NCBI RefSeq assembly: GCF_025821665.1 | Contig: NZ_JACKSJ010000093.1 | Span: 89,015 to 131,610 of the forward strand | Direction of reading: 5' to 3' | Origin: [Mycobacterium] manitobense | GTDB lineage: Bacteria; Actinomycetota; Actinomycetes; Mycobacteriales; Mycobacteriaceae | Length of the DNA stretch: 42,596 bases | Part shown: piece by piece, positions 1 to 11,600 of the stretch | Numbering within the stretch: position 1 is the first letter of the stretch | How the letters are laid out: each line of letters opens with the position of its first letter | Made by a program: the position numbers and the translations under genes | The notes under the pieces: generated by a model | Database searches by the model: none | What the model saw: the letters and a program-made list of their open reading frames with translations, nothing else | Told to the model about the DNA's origin: nothing

Positions 1-190
1 GGGTTCGAACCGCCGTCAGCGGTTCCCTCCCCGCCCGCGGTGCCGTCCGCGCCGCCGTCGTGGCCCTCGGGGTTCGAACCGCCGTCAGCGGTTCGTCCGC
101 GCCGCCGTCGTGGCCCTCGGGGTTCGAACCGCCGTCAGCGGTTCCCTCCCCGCCACCGGATGTCGTGATGTCGTCGTCGTCGAGTGCCAT
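1..190 (-). CDS. Gly/Asp-rich repeat protein, 5' part only, with an apparent frame break
   Basis: The gene starts at the ATG at 190, preceded by GAGAGG about 6 bases upstream on the minus strand, and runs off the left edge. The N-terminus reads MALDDDDITTSGGGEGTADG and is followed by repeats built from ADGG, SNPEGHDGG and ADGT. The DNA repeat core of about 26 bp occurs three times (from about 1, 69-94 and 119-144). The first and second cores are 69 bp apart, which keeps frame. The second and third are 50 bp apart, one base short of 51, so the frame is lost near position 94, where one C is missing compared with the pattern expected. With that base restored, the Gly/Asp pattern continues to the edge. 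The product is very acidic, with no hydrophobic segment. I recognise no family; a disordered or metal-binding protein, or a peptide precursor, are guesses. Confidence 0.6.
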   Translation of the reverse strand, partial: MALDDDDITTSGGGEGTADGGSNPEGHDGGADEPLTAVRTPRATTAARTAPRAGREPLTAVRT

Positions 191-292
191 GGTGAATCCT
201 CTCGGGGCTGCGTGCGTACCACCTGTGTTCGCAGTATCTACACCCTCGGGGTGTTGCCGCCAGAGGCCTGACCGAAACGCTGCCATCATGAC

Positions 293-592
293 GTGATGAC
301 CTCCCCCGCGCCGCAGCCGGTGCCACACTCCCCGTCGCGGCGGATCGGCCGGTCGGTGGTGGCTCTCGCGGTCGCCGCGGTGGGCGTCGTCGCCGGATGG
401 CTCCTCGTCACCGGGGTGCTTGCGCTGCCACTGCGGGAAGGCGTGCTGCTGGCCCTGAGCGGACTGGCCGCGGCGGCGTTGCTGGCCGGCGCGGTGCTTG
501 TTCGTCGGCTGTGGGTGCGTGCTCTTTTGGCCGGCGGCTTCCTCGGGGTCGCCGCGTCGCTCGCGCTGGTACTGCTCGTCGTCGCGTCGTGA
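293..592 (+). CDS. Small hydrophobic membrane protein
   Basis: About 98-99 residues. It may start at the GTG at 293 or the ATG at 296, which are adjacent codons. A short polar N-terminus with several arginines (RRIGR) is followed by about three hydrophobic segments (residues near 20-45, 48-68 and 75-98), so it is an integral membrane protein with almost no soluble part. It is divergent from the repeat-protein gene, with about 100 bp between the two starts, so the two may share a promoter region. No family motif is visible. The hydrophobic pattern and mycobacterial codon use support it as a real gene; the function is unknown. Confidence 0.55.
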   Translation: MMTSPAPQPVPHSPSRRIGRSVVALAVAAVGVVAGWLLVTGVLALPLREGVLLALSGLAAAALLAGAVLVRRLWVRALLAGGFLGVAASLALVLLVVAS

Positions 593-612
593 ACGACGGC
601 GCGCAGGGCTGA

Positions 613-1161
613 TCAGCCCCGGTCGAGCAACGCGAGCAGTTTGGTGGTTGTCGACCAGCTCCGGATCGTCATCAGTTGATACTCGGGCTTACCCACGATC
701 CGGCTCATCCGGCTCTCCGTCCGCCTGGCGCTCAGGCGGGCGAAGTACACCGCGCCGGTTCCGGGCCACGCCTGGTCGACACCGTCGCGAAGGTCGACGA
801 TGTCCATCGCCCGCGCGGCGGTCAGCGGCGGCTTCAGGAACACGACGTCGGAGTGATAGGTGTCCGGCTGCGCACCGAAGCCGGGAGGCGCACGGTGCAC
901 CACTGCCCGCAGCTGCCGGTGCGAACGCACCACGACCACGAGGGGGATCCCCAGCCGCGCTTCGAGCATGCCCTCGATCGAGGGCTCGAGGGACACACGT
1001 GGCACGTCCGAGGCGAACAGCACGTTCCCCGACTGGATGTAGGTGGTGACCGCCTCGAACCCGAGCGACTCGAACGCCGCTCGCAGGTCGGCCATCGGGA
1101 CCTTGTTGCGCCCGCCGACGTTGATGCCTCGCAGCAGCGCGACGTAGCGCGTCGTCCCCAT
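613..1161 (-). CDS. DUF1697 family protein
   Basis: 182 residues. The N-terminus contains RYVALLRGINVGG followed by the segment ending in YIQSGNVLF, the hallmark of the DUF1697 family of about 180-residue soluble bacterial proteins. Length and start agree with the family. No signal peptide or membrane segment is seen. The biochemical role of the family is not established. The stop is about 20 bp from the end of the convergent small membrane protein, and a 52 bp gap separates the start from the acyl-CoA ligase gene upstream on the same strand, so the two could be co-transcribed. Confidence 0.85.
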   Translation of the reverse strand: MGTTRYVALLRGINVGGRNKVPMADLRAAFESLGFEAVTTYIQSGNVLFASDVPRVSLEPSIEGMLEARLGIPLVVVVRSHRQLRAVVHRAPPGFGAQPDTYHSDVVFLKPPLTAARAMDIVDLRDGVDQAWPGTGAVYFARLSARRTESRMSRIVGKPEYQLMTIRSWSTTTKLLALLDRG

Positions 1162-1213
1162 GAACTGGACGGTACCGAGTCGACGCGGGTCGCGGTGCGG
1201 AGTGGCCGAGGTG

Positions 1214-2848
<1,635 letters not shown>

Positions 2849-3150
2849 GACGATCCGCCCTTCCGGCAACCGGCAGTAGGCGCGATGTTACGACCGCCGG
2901 AGATCAGTTTCAGCGAATTGACAAAGCGCGCCCGTGACGTTGCGCGGATGACTCTCACCATTGACGTGAACGACAAAATAACGTCCTGAAGAGCGAGTAT
3001 CCGCTGTAGCCGGCTAGGCGCTGCAAGCCGACCCGCATCCCGCATCGCCTAGTGCAGCTAACATATGGCCGGTTGTGCCGGGTTTGTGCGAACCGTCACG
3101 TCGCCATGCCGGATGTGCAACCGTTTCGGGACAGGGCGAAGGAGAGTGCA
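2849..3150. other. Divergent intergenic region between acyl-CoA ligase and methyltransferase
   Basis: This 302 bp gap separates two outward-reading genes and should hold both promoters. A TAACAT hexamer at 3058-3063 could be a -10 for the methyltransferase, and TATTTT on the minus strand near 2975-2980 could be one for the ligase, but neither has a convincing -35 partner. GACGT/ACGTC half-sites flank the AT-rich stretch at about 2963-2985. No gene is supported here. Confidence 0.4.
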
Positions 3151-4203
3151 ATGGCCGTATCCGAGGAGAAACTCAACGCATTTCTGGGACGGGCGGTCGG
3201 CGACCTCTCGGCGTCGGTGAGCGCGGTCCTGATGTTGATCGGCGACGAGCTCGGACTGTATTCGGCACTCGCCGGTCATCGCTTGTCGGCAGCAGCGCTG
3301 GCCGACAAGACCGGGACGAGCGAGCGTTATCTGCGGGAGTGGCTGGCCAATCAAGCCGCGGGCGGATATGTCGAATACGACGCCGAGACCGATGAGTACC
3401 ACATGACCGAGGAGCAGGTGTTGTGCCTGGCGGATCCGAACGGGCCGGTGGATCTGCCCGGTGCCTACCAGATCGTCAACGACCTGTTCCAGGTGCGCGA
3501 ACGCGCGGTGGAGAATTTCCGCACCGGCAAGGGCATGGAATGGGGCGAACACCATCCCTGCCTGTTCGAGGGCACCGAGCGGTTCTTCCGTGCCGGCTAC
3601 AACGCGAACCTGTTGGCCTCCTGGCTTCCTGCGCTCGACGGGGTGGTCGACAAGCTCAACGCCGGGGCTCGGGTGGCCGACGTCGGCTGTGGCCATGGCG
3701 CGAGCACGATCCTGATGGCACAGGCGTTCCCGCAGTCGGAGTTCGTCGGGATCGACTATCACGAGGCGTCCATCCAGACCGCACGTGACCGGGCCGCGGA
3801 GGCAGGCGTGAACAACGCCCGCTTCGAGGCGGCGGATGCGACGTCCTACCAAGGTGGTGACTACGACGTGATCGCGTTCTTCGACTGCCTGCACGACATG
3901 GCCGATCCGGCGGGTGCCGCCCGCCGGGCGAGGGAAGCGCTCAAACCGGACGGGCACTGCATGCTCGTGGAGCCGATGGCCGGCGACCACCTGACCGACA
4001 ACCTGAACCCCGTCGGCCGCCTGTTCTACGGTGCGTCATCCCTTATCTGCGTACCGGTTTCGCTGTCCCAACAGGGACCTGCACTCGGTGCGCAGGCCGG
4101 CGAGCAGCGGTTGAGGAGCGTGATGGTCGACGAGGGCGGCTTCACGCGGTTCCGACGGGCCACGGAGACTCCGTTCAACATGATCTTCGAAGCGAGGCCA
4201 TGA
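3151..4203 (+). CDS. SAM-dependent class I methyltransferase with N-terminal winged-helix domain
   Basis: 350 residues from the ATG at 3151, preceded by GAAGGAGAG, an excellent ribosome site; upstream in-frame codons lack one. The N-terminal part (about 1-90, with LADKTGTSERYLREWLANQ) looks like the winged-helix dimerisation domain of O-methyltransferase-like proteins. The glycine-rich SAM loop VADVGCGHGAS is at 175-185, followed by an acidic ribose-binding region (VGIDYHEASI) and DVIAFFDCLHDM. The substrate is not predictable. The last 178 bp are overlapped on the other strand by the reading frame of the MFS gene, an unusually long convergent overlap. Confidence 0.88.
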   Translation: MAVSEEKLNAFLGRAVGDLSASVSAVLMLIGDELGLYSALAGHRLSAAALADKTGTSERYLREWLANQAAGGYVEYDAETDEYHMTEEQVLCLADPNGPVDLPGAYQIVNDLFQVRERAVENFRTGKGMEWGEHHPCLFEGTERFFRAGYNANLLASWLPALDGVVDKLNAGARVADVGCGHGASTILMAQAFPQSEFVGIDYHEASIQTARDRAAEAGVNNARFEAADATSYQGGDYDVIAFFDCLHDMADPAGAARRAREALKPDGHCMLVEPMAGDHLTDNLNPVGRLFYGASSLICVPVSLSQQGPALGAQAGEQRLRSVMVDEGGFTRFRRATETPFNMIFEARP

Positions 4204-5342
4204 TGCCCGCTACCCAGTGCCGGACCGCCGACGCGCAACCAGACGGCGATGAGCGCCGCAGCAGAAACCACGGCGGCCGACGCCATGAGCGCGTGCCGAA
4301 AGCCCCCGTGCAGTAGGGGTGCGACGATCAGCGGGCCGAGGATCTGACCGACCGAGTACCCCGCGGTGAGGACCGCGACTGCACGCGGGAAGGCGAGCAG
4401 ACGGCCGGCCGCCAACGCGACGGTGCTCACCCCGATGAAGGTGCCGCCGAACAGCACAGCGCCGATGAGCGCTGCGGCGGCGCCACCGGCGAAGGCGGGC
4501 AACGCGATCCCCACCGCCTGTAACGCGAGTGCCACCGCCAGCAGGGTGGCGTGCGACCAGCGTCTGCTCGCCGCGGCCCACAGCGCTGCCGACGGCGCGG
4601 CGGCCAGTCCGACGACGATCCAGGCACTGTTGCCCAGCCATCCCGGTGAGCTCTGTCCGATGGCAGCCACCAAAAAGGTGCCCGCGATGATGTAACCGAT
4701 CCCCTCGAGGGTGTAGCACGCGAGGAGAATAGTGAACCAGAAGCGCGAATCGGATTGTGCGTGTCCCTCTTTCGCACTCCCCAGGACAGGGACGGCGCCC
4801 CTCAGGTGCCAGGCCACCGCGGCGATGATCGCGGCCATCGCCGCAGCCGCCCACCAGGCCACCCGCCACCCTGAGGCGGGCAGTAACAGCACCAGCGCAC
4901 CCGACAGCGCGATACCGACGCCGACGCCCCCGAATCCCCAGCCGGTCAGGATGGACCGCCGCCCGGCGTGATCGAGCATCCAGTCGACCGCGATGACGAA
5001 CAGCACGGCACTCGCGAATCCCGCGAGCGTACGGATCGCCATCCACGCAACGACACTGTGCGTCAGCGGCATCGCGGCCAGACTGCACACCACCACAACC
5101 AGCGCGACACGCAACGTGACGGTTGTGCGCACCAGACGCGGAACGAGCACACCCGCCAGCGCACCCGCCAGGTAACCGACGTAGTTGGCGGTGGCAAGGC
5201 CGCCGGCGGCCGCCGCGCTCAGCCCCGTCTGGGCCGTCATCAGAGGCAGGATGGGCGTGTACACGAAGCGGCCGATGCCCATGGCCGCGGCCAAGGCGGC
5301 TGCGCCGCGGGCGATGTGGATGTGTGGGCGGTGGCGGCTCAT
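4026..5342 (-). CDS. MFS transporter, YbfB/YjiJ-like, with an antisense C-terminal extension
   Basis: 438 residues from the ATG at 5342 (MSRHRPHIHIARG); an upstream in-frame start at 5378 is less likely. The segment AAALAAAMGIGRFVYTPILPLM, quoted only in part in the family (GIGRFVYTPILP), followed by about twelve hydrophobic helices, matches the YbfB/YjiJ branch of the major facilitator superfamily. It should be an inner-membrane transporter of unknown substrate. The recognisable transporter ends near residue 380. The last 60 or so residues are hydrophilic and lie antisense to the coding 3' end of the methyltransferase, so the original stop was probably lost, or the tail is simply read-through. 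It is divergent from the acyltransferase gene across about 146 bp. Confidence 0.8.
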   Translation of the reverse strand: MSRHRPHIHIARGAAALAAAMGIGRFVYTPILPLMTAQTGLSAAAAGGLATANYVGYLAGALAGVLVPRLVRTTVTLRVALVVVVCSLAAMPLTHSVVAWMAIRTLAGFASAVLFVIAVDWMLDHAGRRSILTGWGFGGVGVGIALSGALVLLLPASGWRVAWWAAAAMAAIIAAVAWHLRGAVPVLGSAKEGHAQSDSRFWFTILLACYTLEGIGYIIAGTFLVAAIGQSSPGWLGNSAWIVVGLAAAPSAALWAAASRRWSHATLLAVALALQAVGIALPAFAGGAAAALIGAVLFGGTFIGVSTVALAAGRLLAFPRAVAVLTAGYSVGQILGPLIVAPLLHGGFRHALMASAAVVSAAALIAVWLRVGGPALGSGHHGLASKIMLNGVSVARRNRVKPPSSTITLLNRCSPACAPSAGPCWDSETGTQIRDDAP

Positions 5343-5488
5343 GCTGCCATCGTCAGCACGGCGAGGATGCGACGCCACGACCGGTTTGCTCTCAGCTGCA
5401 AGGTGCCGGCTCTCACTCGGAGCGGGTCCCCGGCGCAGTCGACCTCGGTAGTCTCACGCTGGACCCCGCGGCGACAACGAAGGACCAG

Positions 5489-6151
5489 ATGACCGGAAGT
5501 GAACGGAGGCGGCGCACCCGCGGGCTCGGGAAGCGCGCGAGCCTGGTCACCTGGTCGATTCGGCTGGTTCTGTGGACGCTGGGATTCACGCGCATCATCA
5601 GGACGAGGATCGTCGGTGCCGAGGTGGTGCCGGACAACGGCGCAGTCATCCTCGCGGCCAATCACACATCGATGATCGACGTGCTGTTCATCCTGGCGGC
5701 GCTGCGCCGTCAGGCGATCGCCATGGCGATGGCAGAGCTGTGGAAATCACCGCTCACCCGCTGGCTCGTCGAGGTGCTCGGCCAGATACCGGTCGTGCGC
5801 GGCGACGCAGAGTCCGGGAAACAGGCGATGGAGACCGCCGCCGACGCCTTGGCGGACGGGGCCCTGGTCGGCATCTTCCCGGAGCAGAAATGCGTGCTGC
5901 CCGGGGAGGTCGCCCCGTACCGTCCCGGTGTGGCCGTCCTGTCCAAGCGCTCGGGTGTGCCGGTCATCCCGGTGAGCCTGGTGAACGCCAACAAGGTGCT
6001 GCCGGTGGGTCGGAGATCCCCGTCGTTCGGGCACACCGTCTACGTCCTCTTCGGTGAGCCGATCGACCCGGACGACTTCGAGTCCGTCAGCGATCTGCTC
6101 GAGGAGATCCACTCGCGTATCACCACAATGGCAGAGGAACGTGCGAAGTGA
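5489..6151 (+). CDS. 1-acyl-glycerol-3-phosphate acyltransferase-like protein (PlsC family)
   Basis: 220 residues from the ATG at 5489, with AAGGA eight bases upstream. Block I is NHTSMID (His59 and Asp64, the HX4D catalytic pair). Block II is PVVRGDAESGKQAM and block IV is GVPVIPVSL. Block III reads GIFPEQKC where most members have FPEGTRS, so the substrate-phosphate site is altered. An N-terminal hydrophobic helix (about 18-34) suggests membrane association. The reaction should be acyl transfer to a glycerolipid or another hydroxyl acceptor during membrane lipid synthesis. The changed block III makes a role other than classic phosphatidic acid synthesis possible. Confidence 0.85.
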   Translation: MTGSERRRRTRGLGKRASLVTWSIRLVLWTLGFTRIIRTRIVGAEVVPDNGAVILAANHTSMIDVLFILAALRRQAIAMAMAELWKSPLTRWLVEVLGQIPVVRGDAESGKQAMETAADALADGALVGIFPEQKCVLPGEVAPYRPGVAVLSKRSGVPVIPVSLVNANKVLPVGRRSPSFGHTVYVLFGEPIDPDDFESVSDLLEEIHSRITTMAEERAK

Positions 6152-6293
6152 GGTGGGTCGAAGGTGCTGTGGTACAACAACATCAAGAGGCACTCCCCCG
6201 CCTGATCGGCGACCCTCCCGGATGCCGCAAGGGCGCACCGCGCCCGATGACCTCACGTCGCGGGCATCTGCACTCGAAAAGCGAAACGCAATG

Positions 6294-6312
6294 GAAACGT
6301 GCGCACCGTTTC
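6294..6312. promoter_or_regulatory. Inverted repeat upstream of the acetamidase-like gene
   Basis: GAAACG, seven bases, CGTTTC forms a perfect 6 bp inverted repeat 85 bp upstream of the acetamidase start. Another GAAACG copy sits about 12 bases before it. It could be an operator; no regulator gene is adjacent. Confidence 0.25.
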
Positions 6313-6396
6313 GGCGAACAAACGCGCCGGGTAGAAGACATATGACGCAATGGCGCGGACCGATGGGCTGACCGAACGCCGAGCGAGGAGACCTCC

Positions 6397-7752
6397 ATGA
6401 CCGAATCGCTCGCGAGGACAGCCGCGCAGACCCTCGTCGCCGGCATCGGGCGCCGCGACTTCGTCCGCGCCGCGGCGCTGCTGGGCGCGGGCACCGGAGT
6501 GGCCGGCGTCGCGGCGGCCTGCTCACACGACGTCGCATCCGCACCGAGCAACGCAGCCGTCACCGGCGCCGTCACGGTGCTGCAGCCCGGACAGGGCGAC
6601 ACCCCAGGTGACCACTACCTGCCGTCCACCCCCGATCAGGTGCTCTGGGGGTACGTGCCGAATGTGCACGCCACCGCGGCGATGCAGATGCGGTCGGGCG
6701 AGACCGTCACGATCGACGCCGTCTCGCACGAAGGCATCCTCGAAGACCAGGGCCGCGACCCGGTCACGTATTTCGGCGGCCACGGCGTCGCGCGGGGTGA
6801 CGTGCTCGAGGACGCCGTCGCGATCGCGAGCGACTACCGGCGCACGCCGAGGAACTTCGACAAGGACGGCCCGCACGTGGTGACCGGCCCGGTGTTCGTC
6901 GAGGGCGCTCAACCGGGTGACGTGCTGAAGATCGAGACCCTCGAAGCCGTGCCGAGGGTGCCGTACGGCGTGGTGTCGAGCCGGCACGGCAAGGGCTCGC
7001 TGGCACGAACCGCCGACGGTGGCGCTCCGGCGGGCATCTCGCTGGCCGAGGTGATGCCACCGATCGCCACGGACGGCAGAGCCACCAAGAACCCGACGTC
7101 CTACGGCAACATCTCGACGTTCACGGCCATCGAGGACGGTCAGGGCGTGATGGCCTACGGCGACGCCAAGGTCCGCTTCCCGCTGCAGACGTTCATGGGA
7201 ATGATGGGCGTCGCGTACTCGCAGGACCCCGAACTGACTGCGCCGACCGCCAATTCGGTGCCACCGACCCTCGGCGGCGGCAACATCGATATCCGGCTGC
7301 TGGGTAAGGGGTCCACGTTCTATCTGCCGGTCGTCGCCGAGGGCGCACTGTTCTACGTCGGCGACCCCCACATGGCGATGGGCAACGGCGAGGTCGCGCT
7401 GACGGCGATGGAGGGATCGTTGCGGAGCACCTTCCGCCTCACGGTGTGCAAGAAGGGATCGGGCGATGCGCCGTCCGTGGCCTTCCGCTATCCCTTCGCC
7501 GAGACCGCCGATGTGTGGGTGCCGATCGGCCTGTCCGATCCCGACGGCGCCCTAGACGGCCAGGGCAGCGACCTCGATGTCGCGATGCGTCGCGCCGTGG
7601 TCAACGCACTCGACTATCTCGAGACCGACCGCGGTATGGACCGCGCCACCGCGTACGCCTATCTGTCGGCGGCCTCGAACTTCCACGTCTCGCAGGTCGT
7701 CGACAAGACGGTTGGCGTGCACGGCGAGATCTTCAAGTCGCACTTCGCGTGA
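6397..7752 (+). CDS. Tat-exported acetamidase/formamidase family protein, possible lipoprotein
   Basis: 451 residues; the ATG at 6397 follows GAGGAG. The N-terminus has a twin-arginine motif RRDFVRA at 19-25, a hydrophobic stretch, and a cysteine at 42 (VAAAC), so the protein is probably exported folded and may be lipid-anchored, although the lipobox lacks the usual Leu/Val at -3. The mature part matches the FmdA_AmdA fold: LWGYVPNVHATAAMQMRSGETVTIDAVSHEG, with FVEGAQPGDVLKIETL later, given here in pieces. Family members hydrolyse short amides such as formamide or acetamide. Most are cytoplasmic, so an exported version is notable. It stands alone between long noncoding stretches. Confidence 0.85.
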   Translation: MTESLARTAAQTLVAGIGRRDFVRAAALLGAGTGVAGVAAACSHDVASAPSNAAVTGAVTVLQPGQGDTPGDHYLPSTPDQVLWGYVPNVHATAAMQMRSGETVTIDAVSHEGILEDQGRDPVTYFGGHGVARGDVLEDAVAIASDYRRTPRNFDKDGPHVVTGPVFVEGAQPGDVLKIETLEAVPRVPYGVVSSRHGKGSLARTADGGAPAGISLAEVMPPIATDGRATKNPTSYGNISTFTAIEDGQGVMAYGDAKVRFPLQTFMGMMGVAYSQDPELTAPTANSVPPTLGGGNIDIRLLGKGSTFYLPVVAEGALFYVGDPHMAMGNGEVALTAMEGSLRSTFRLTVCKKGSGDAPSVAFRYPFAETADVWVPIGLSDPDGALDGQGSDLDVAMRRAVVNALDYLETDRGMDRATAYAYLSAASNFHVSQVVDKTVGVHGEIFKSHFA

Positions 7753-8609
7753 GGCGGACGGCCCGCTGTGCGGTCGAATCCGGATGGCCGCCGAACTGGT
7801 CGGCGGTGCCCTATGCCAGCAAAGTATCGACTGGCGTAGCGCGGCCCGTGTATCCAGCCGAATCAGTTAGCTACGAGGTTCCTCGACGCCCCTTTCGCTC
7901 AGTAAAGCCAGCTTGTCGCGGTTGGCCGGCCAATCGCCTCCTCGCAACGACGTCATCGGTTATCGGGGACATCGTGCAGACACAGCAACCGCGAGCTGCG
8001 TTTGGTTGAAAATGGCACAAATTCATTCGGCAGCCCGCCTCTTCGACAAGAAAAGCGTCTTTGCTCGCCACCTACTGCTGCTGCGCCGCGAACCGCCGAA
8101 TGAGTCCGTCACCGCCCCCGGCCAGGGATGCTGCCCGATAGAGCGCCGCGACGCTTCCATCCCGATACCCGGCCCCGGCGGTCGGTTCCTAGAGCACCGA
8201 AACTAGTTCTTCTGCAGTATCTTTCAGATGTTAGTGGAGCTTCGGCGCTTGCCACCCAAGGGCCGGCGGGTGTGGAGCTCCGACGGCACGCGTTGCACAG
8301 CCGACACCGCGGGCATTCCGGCAGCGCGACGGAGGCGATCCAGTATGGGGCATGATGTGAATTCGCGACAGCTTTTCCTGACCCAATATTTCGGCGCAAA
8401 CGGGGGTCGGCTTCAAGATTGCTAGATGCTTAACAAAAGCAACGATTCGAATGGCCGGTGGCCGTCACTCATCCGATGCCCCAACCAGCGACAAGACTCC
8501 GATAAACGCCAGTATCTCGAAATTGACGCTCAGCGAAGCCCCAGCTTGCTACCTTCCGTAGACAGTTTGCTGCAGCGGGGCAGCGTTCAGATCGTCGAGG
8601 GAGCATCGG
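7753..8609. other. 857 bp region without a supported gene
   Basis: Reading frames here are short, lack ribosome sites, and have mixed codon use. The right part (about 8350-8560) is clearly less GC-rich than its neighbours. A TTGACG at 8523-8528 with TTGCTA 17 bases downstream (8546-8551) could be a promoter for the secreted protein at 8610. GAGGGAG just before 8610 is its ribosome site. No tRNA, IS end or clear decayed gene could be recognised. Confidence 0.4.
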
Positions 8610-11600
8610 ATGGGGTATGCGGGTTACGTGGGGCGCGTCGGTGCGCTTGCGGTTGCGCTCGGGGTTGGGTCGGCCGTAGCGGCGTCGCCGGTCTGGGCGA
8701 CACCGACGGATTCCGGTGACTCGGGTTCGTCCTCGTCATCGGGTTCGGCTTCAGGTAACACCGGTTCGTCGAGCTCGAACACGAACGGCGACGGTTCGAC
8801 GTCGACCAACGATTCGGGGACGCCTTCGGCAGGAGGTTCGACGACGGGCGATTCAGCGACTGGTGGCTCGCCGTCGGCCGAAACCCCTAAGTCGACACCG
8901 AGAGTCAAGTCCTCGACCAAGAGGTCGAGTAAGCGAGCCGCGGCTGCAGCGGCGAAGAAGGAAGCGCAGAAGGCCGCGGCCGACGCCGCATCCTCGACCG
9001 ATACGAAGACCGCGGCGGCCAAGGACACGTCCACGCAGTCGACGACGAGCAGGACCAGGACGTGGCGATCGCAGCGGGCGGAGGTGTCGTCGAGCACCAC
9101 TACCGCCGACACCGCAACCGGCGACCTGTCGCAGTCGGGCGCGCCGAAGACCGTGTCGACTGTGCGGGCCCAGTTCGGGTCGTTGACGGCCGCGACCACC
9201 GCTGCCGAGGAGTCGAAGACGGTGGCCATTGCGGCGCCGACGGCGGTCACCAAGACCGGGTTCGGCGTGTTGTCTGCGCTCACCCTGCGGGTGGGGGCCA
9301 CCGGGGCTCCCGTTGCGCCGGTCGAATCCCCGGCTGTCTGGGTGGCTCTCGCCGCGGCCCGCCGCGAACTGGGCAGCCTGGACACCGTCAAGATCGCCAA
9401 CACCGCAGAGTCGCTGCAGACCACCGGAGAACTCCTGCCCGAGGCCGACGTCTCCGCCGCGGTCGACAACGGGGCACCCACGATCACCAGGACGACGGTC
9501 GGCCGGCCCAGTTCCACGACGGGGGTGGTCAAGGGCTCGGTCACCGCGACCGACCCCGAGAAGAACCCCCTCACGTACGCGGTCACGCCCACCAGCAGTA
9601 AAGGTGGCACGGTCGTCGTCGACACCAAGGGCAAGTTCACCTACACGCCCACGACCGCGATGCGTCACGCCGCCGCGTTGACCACCGCGACCCCCGTCGA
9701 CAAGACCGACACCTTCACCCTCAGCGTCGCCGACGACCAGGGCAACGTGACCCAGCAGGTGGTGACGGTCGCGATAGCGCCTGCGAACATCAAACCGACC
9801 GCACCCGGCGCCGCTGCGGGACAGCCGAATTCGACCACCGGCGTCGTCATCGGCACCGCGTGGGCGACCGACGCCGACAAGGACGCCATCATCCTGGGCG
9901 GACCGACCGCCACCAAGAAGGGCACGATCGAGTACGACAACACCACGGGCACCTTCAGGTACACGCCCACCGCGGAAGCCCGCGCAGCGGCCAACGCGCC
10001 GAAGGCGAGCGCGGCGGTCAAAACCGACAAGTTCACCATCACCCTCAGCGACGGACACGGTGGCACCGTCACCACCTCGGTCACCGTCAATCTCGCCAAC
10101 GTCGACCAGAACACGTTCCCCGGTGTCAGTTCCGGCAAGGTCCTGACGGGAACCACGGGCACCAAATTCGAGTTCGTCAACGCACTGAACGGCTCGGCCA
10201 GCGGGCGGACGTCTCCCACCAGGGTCATCGTCATCAACCCCGATGGGACGGCCGCGGCCACCGTGACGATCACCGGCGTCCCCGATTTCAAGAACGGCGG
10301 CCTGATCGCGGCGCCGGGCGGAGGTGCCTACTTCACCACCATCAACGGCACCAAGACGCAGGTGTCGGTGATCAGTGCGACCGGCGCCCTCACCACGTCG
10401 ACCGCGATGGCCGGAGCGCCGTCCGGACCGATCACCGTGGCTCCGGACGGAACCGGCTATCTGACTGTCGGACAGTTCAACACCACCAGGAAGACCACCA
10501 TCTCGGTCGTCCAGATCAGGCCGAACGGCCAGACGATCGTCACCAAGCTCTCGGGCATCGCCACGGGCGGGGTCTCGGTGGCCTCCGACGGGACCGCCTA
10601 TCAGGCGTACCAGGACGGCACCACGACCAAAGTCCTTGCCGTCGCTCCCGACGGCTCGGTCAAGACACTCTCGGCGCCGGCAGGCCAGACGGTGGTCGGG
10701 ACGGCGGTGGGAACCGGCGGCACCGCGTATCTCACGACGCGTAATCAGACCGCCGGCACCACCAGCGTGTACACGATCGACGCCGGCGCTCTCTCCGCGC
10801 CGCGCGTGCTCACCGGCAATGCCGTGGGAGCAGTCGCGGTAGCACCCGACGGGACGGCCTACCAGGTCACCACCACGGGTTCGACGGCGTCGATCTCGGT
10901 GATCACGCCGACCGGCGCCGTCCAGGGCCCGGCCATCGACTACCTCCCGGGCTACAACGGCAAGTTCACCACGCTTCAGTTCGCCGATGACGGGACCGGT
11001 TACCTGCTGGTGAGCAACGCGAGCGGAGGTGCGGTCGTGGTGGTCCGTCCCGGTGGAAACGATGCCCCGGCGGCTATCCCCGTCCCGCTCGACGAGATCA
11101 AGACGCTGAAGGTCGGACCCGACGGCAGATTGTTCGTCAACACCACGCACACGGTTTCGTCGACCGGCGCGGTCACGGCACTGCCCGGGTCGGCGGGCAC
11201 CGAGGATCTCGAATTCGGCCCCGACGGAACGCCGTATGCGGCATACGTCACCAGCACGGGTATCGGCTTCGTCAACCTGAACACCGGCGTGCGCAGTGCT
11301 GAGATCCCGGGTGCCACTGCCCCGTCGAATTTCAACGGCAGCCTCGGCGACGGCTTCGATCCACTCACCATCGGACCCGACGGCACGATCTTCGTCAGGT
11401 CCTACGCCGGCGTGCCGGAGCAGGGGACCCGCCAGGTGTCGGTGCTCGTGGCCAGTGCGGACGGAACGAACGTCGTCAGCTTCACCGATGACGGCTACGG
11501 CGTCTGGCTCACTCCGACGGGTGACGGCGGTGGATACGCCACCGTTTACGACGCCGACACACGCACCACCAAGGTGTGGCGGGTCAACGCGACCACGGGC

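Noticed and set aside
1..160. CRISPR-like array of short repeats
   Set aside because: Repeats are only three, spacers are related to each other and multiples of codons, and the region codes for a repeat protein.
60..296. 78-residue plus-strand frame over the left repeats
   Set aside because: It reads the repeats in antisense and has no ribosome site. The minus frame has a start with GAGAGG and a regular repeat pattern.
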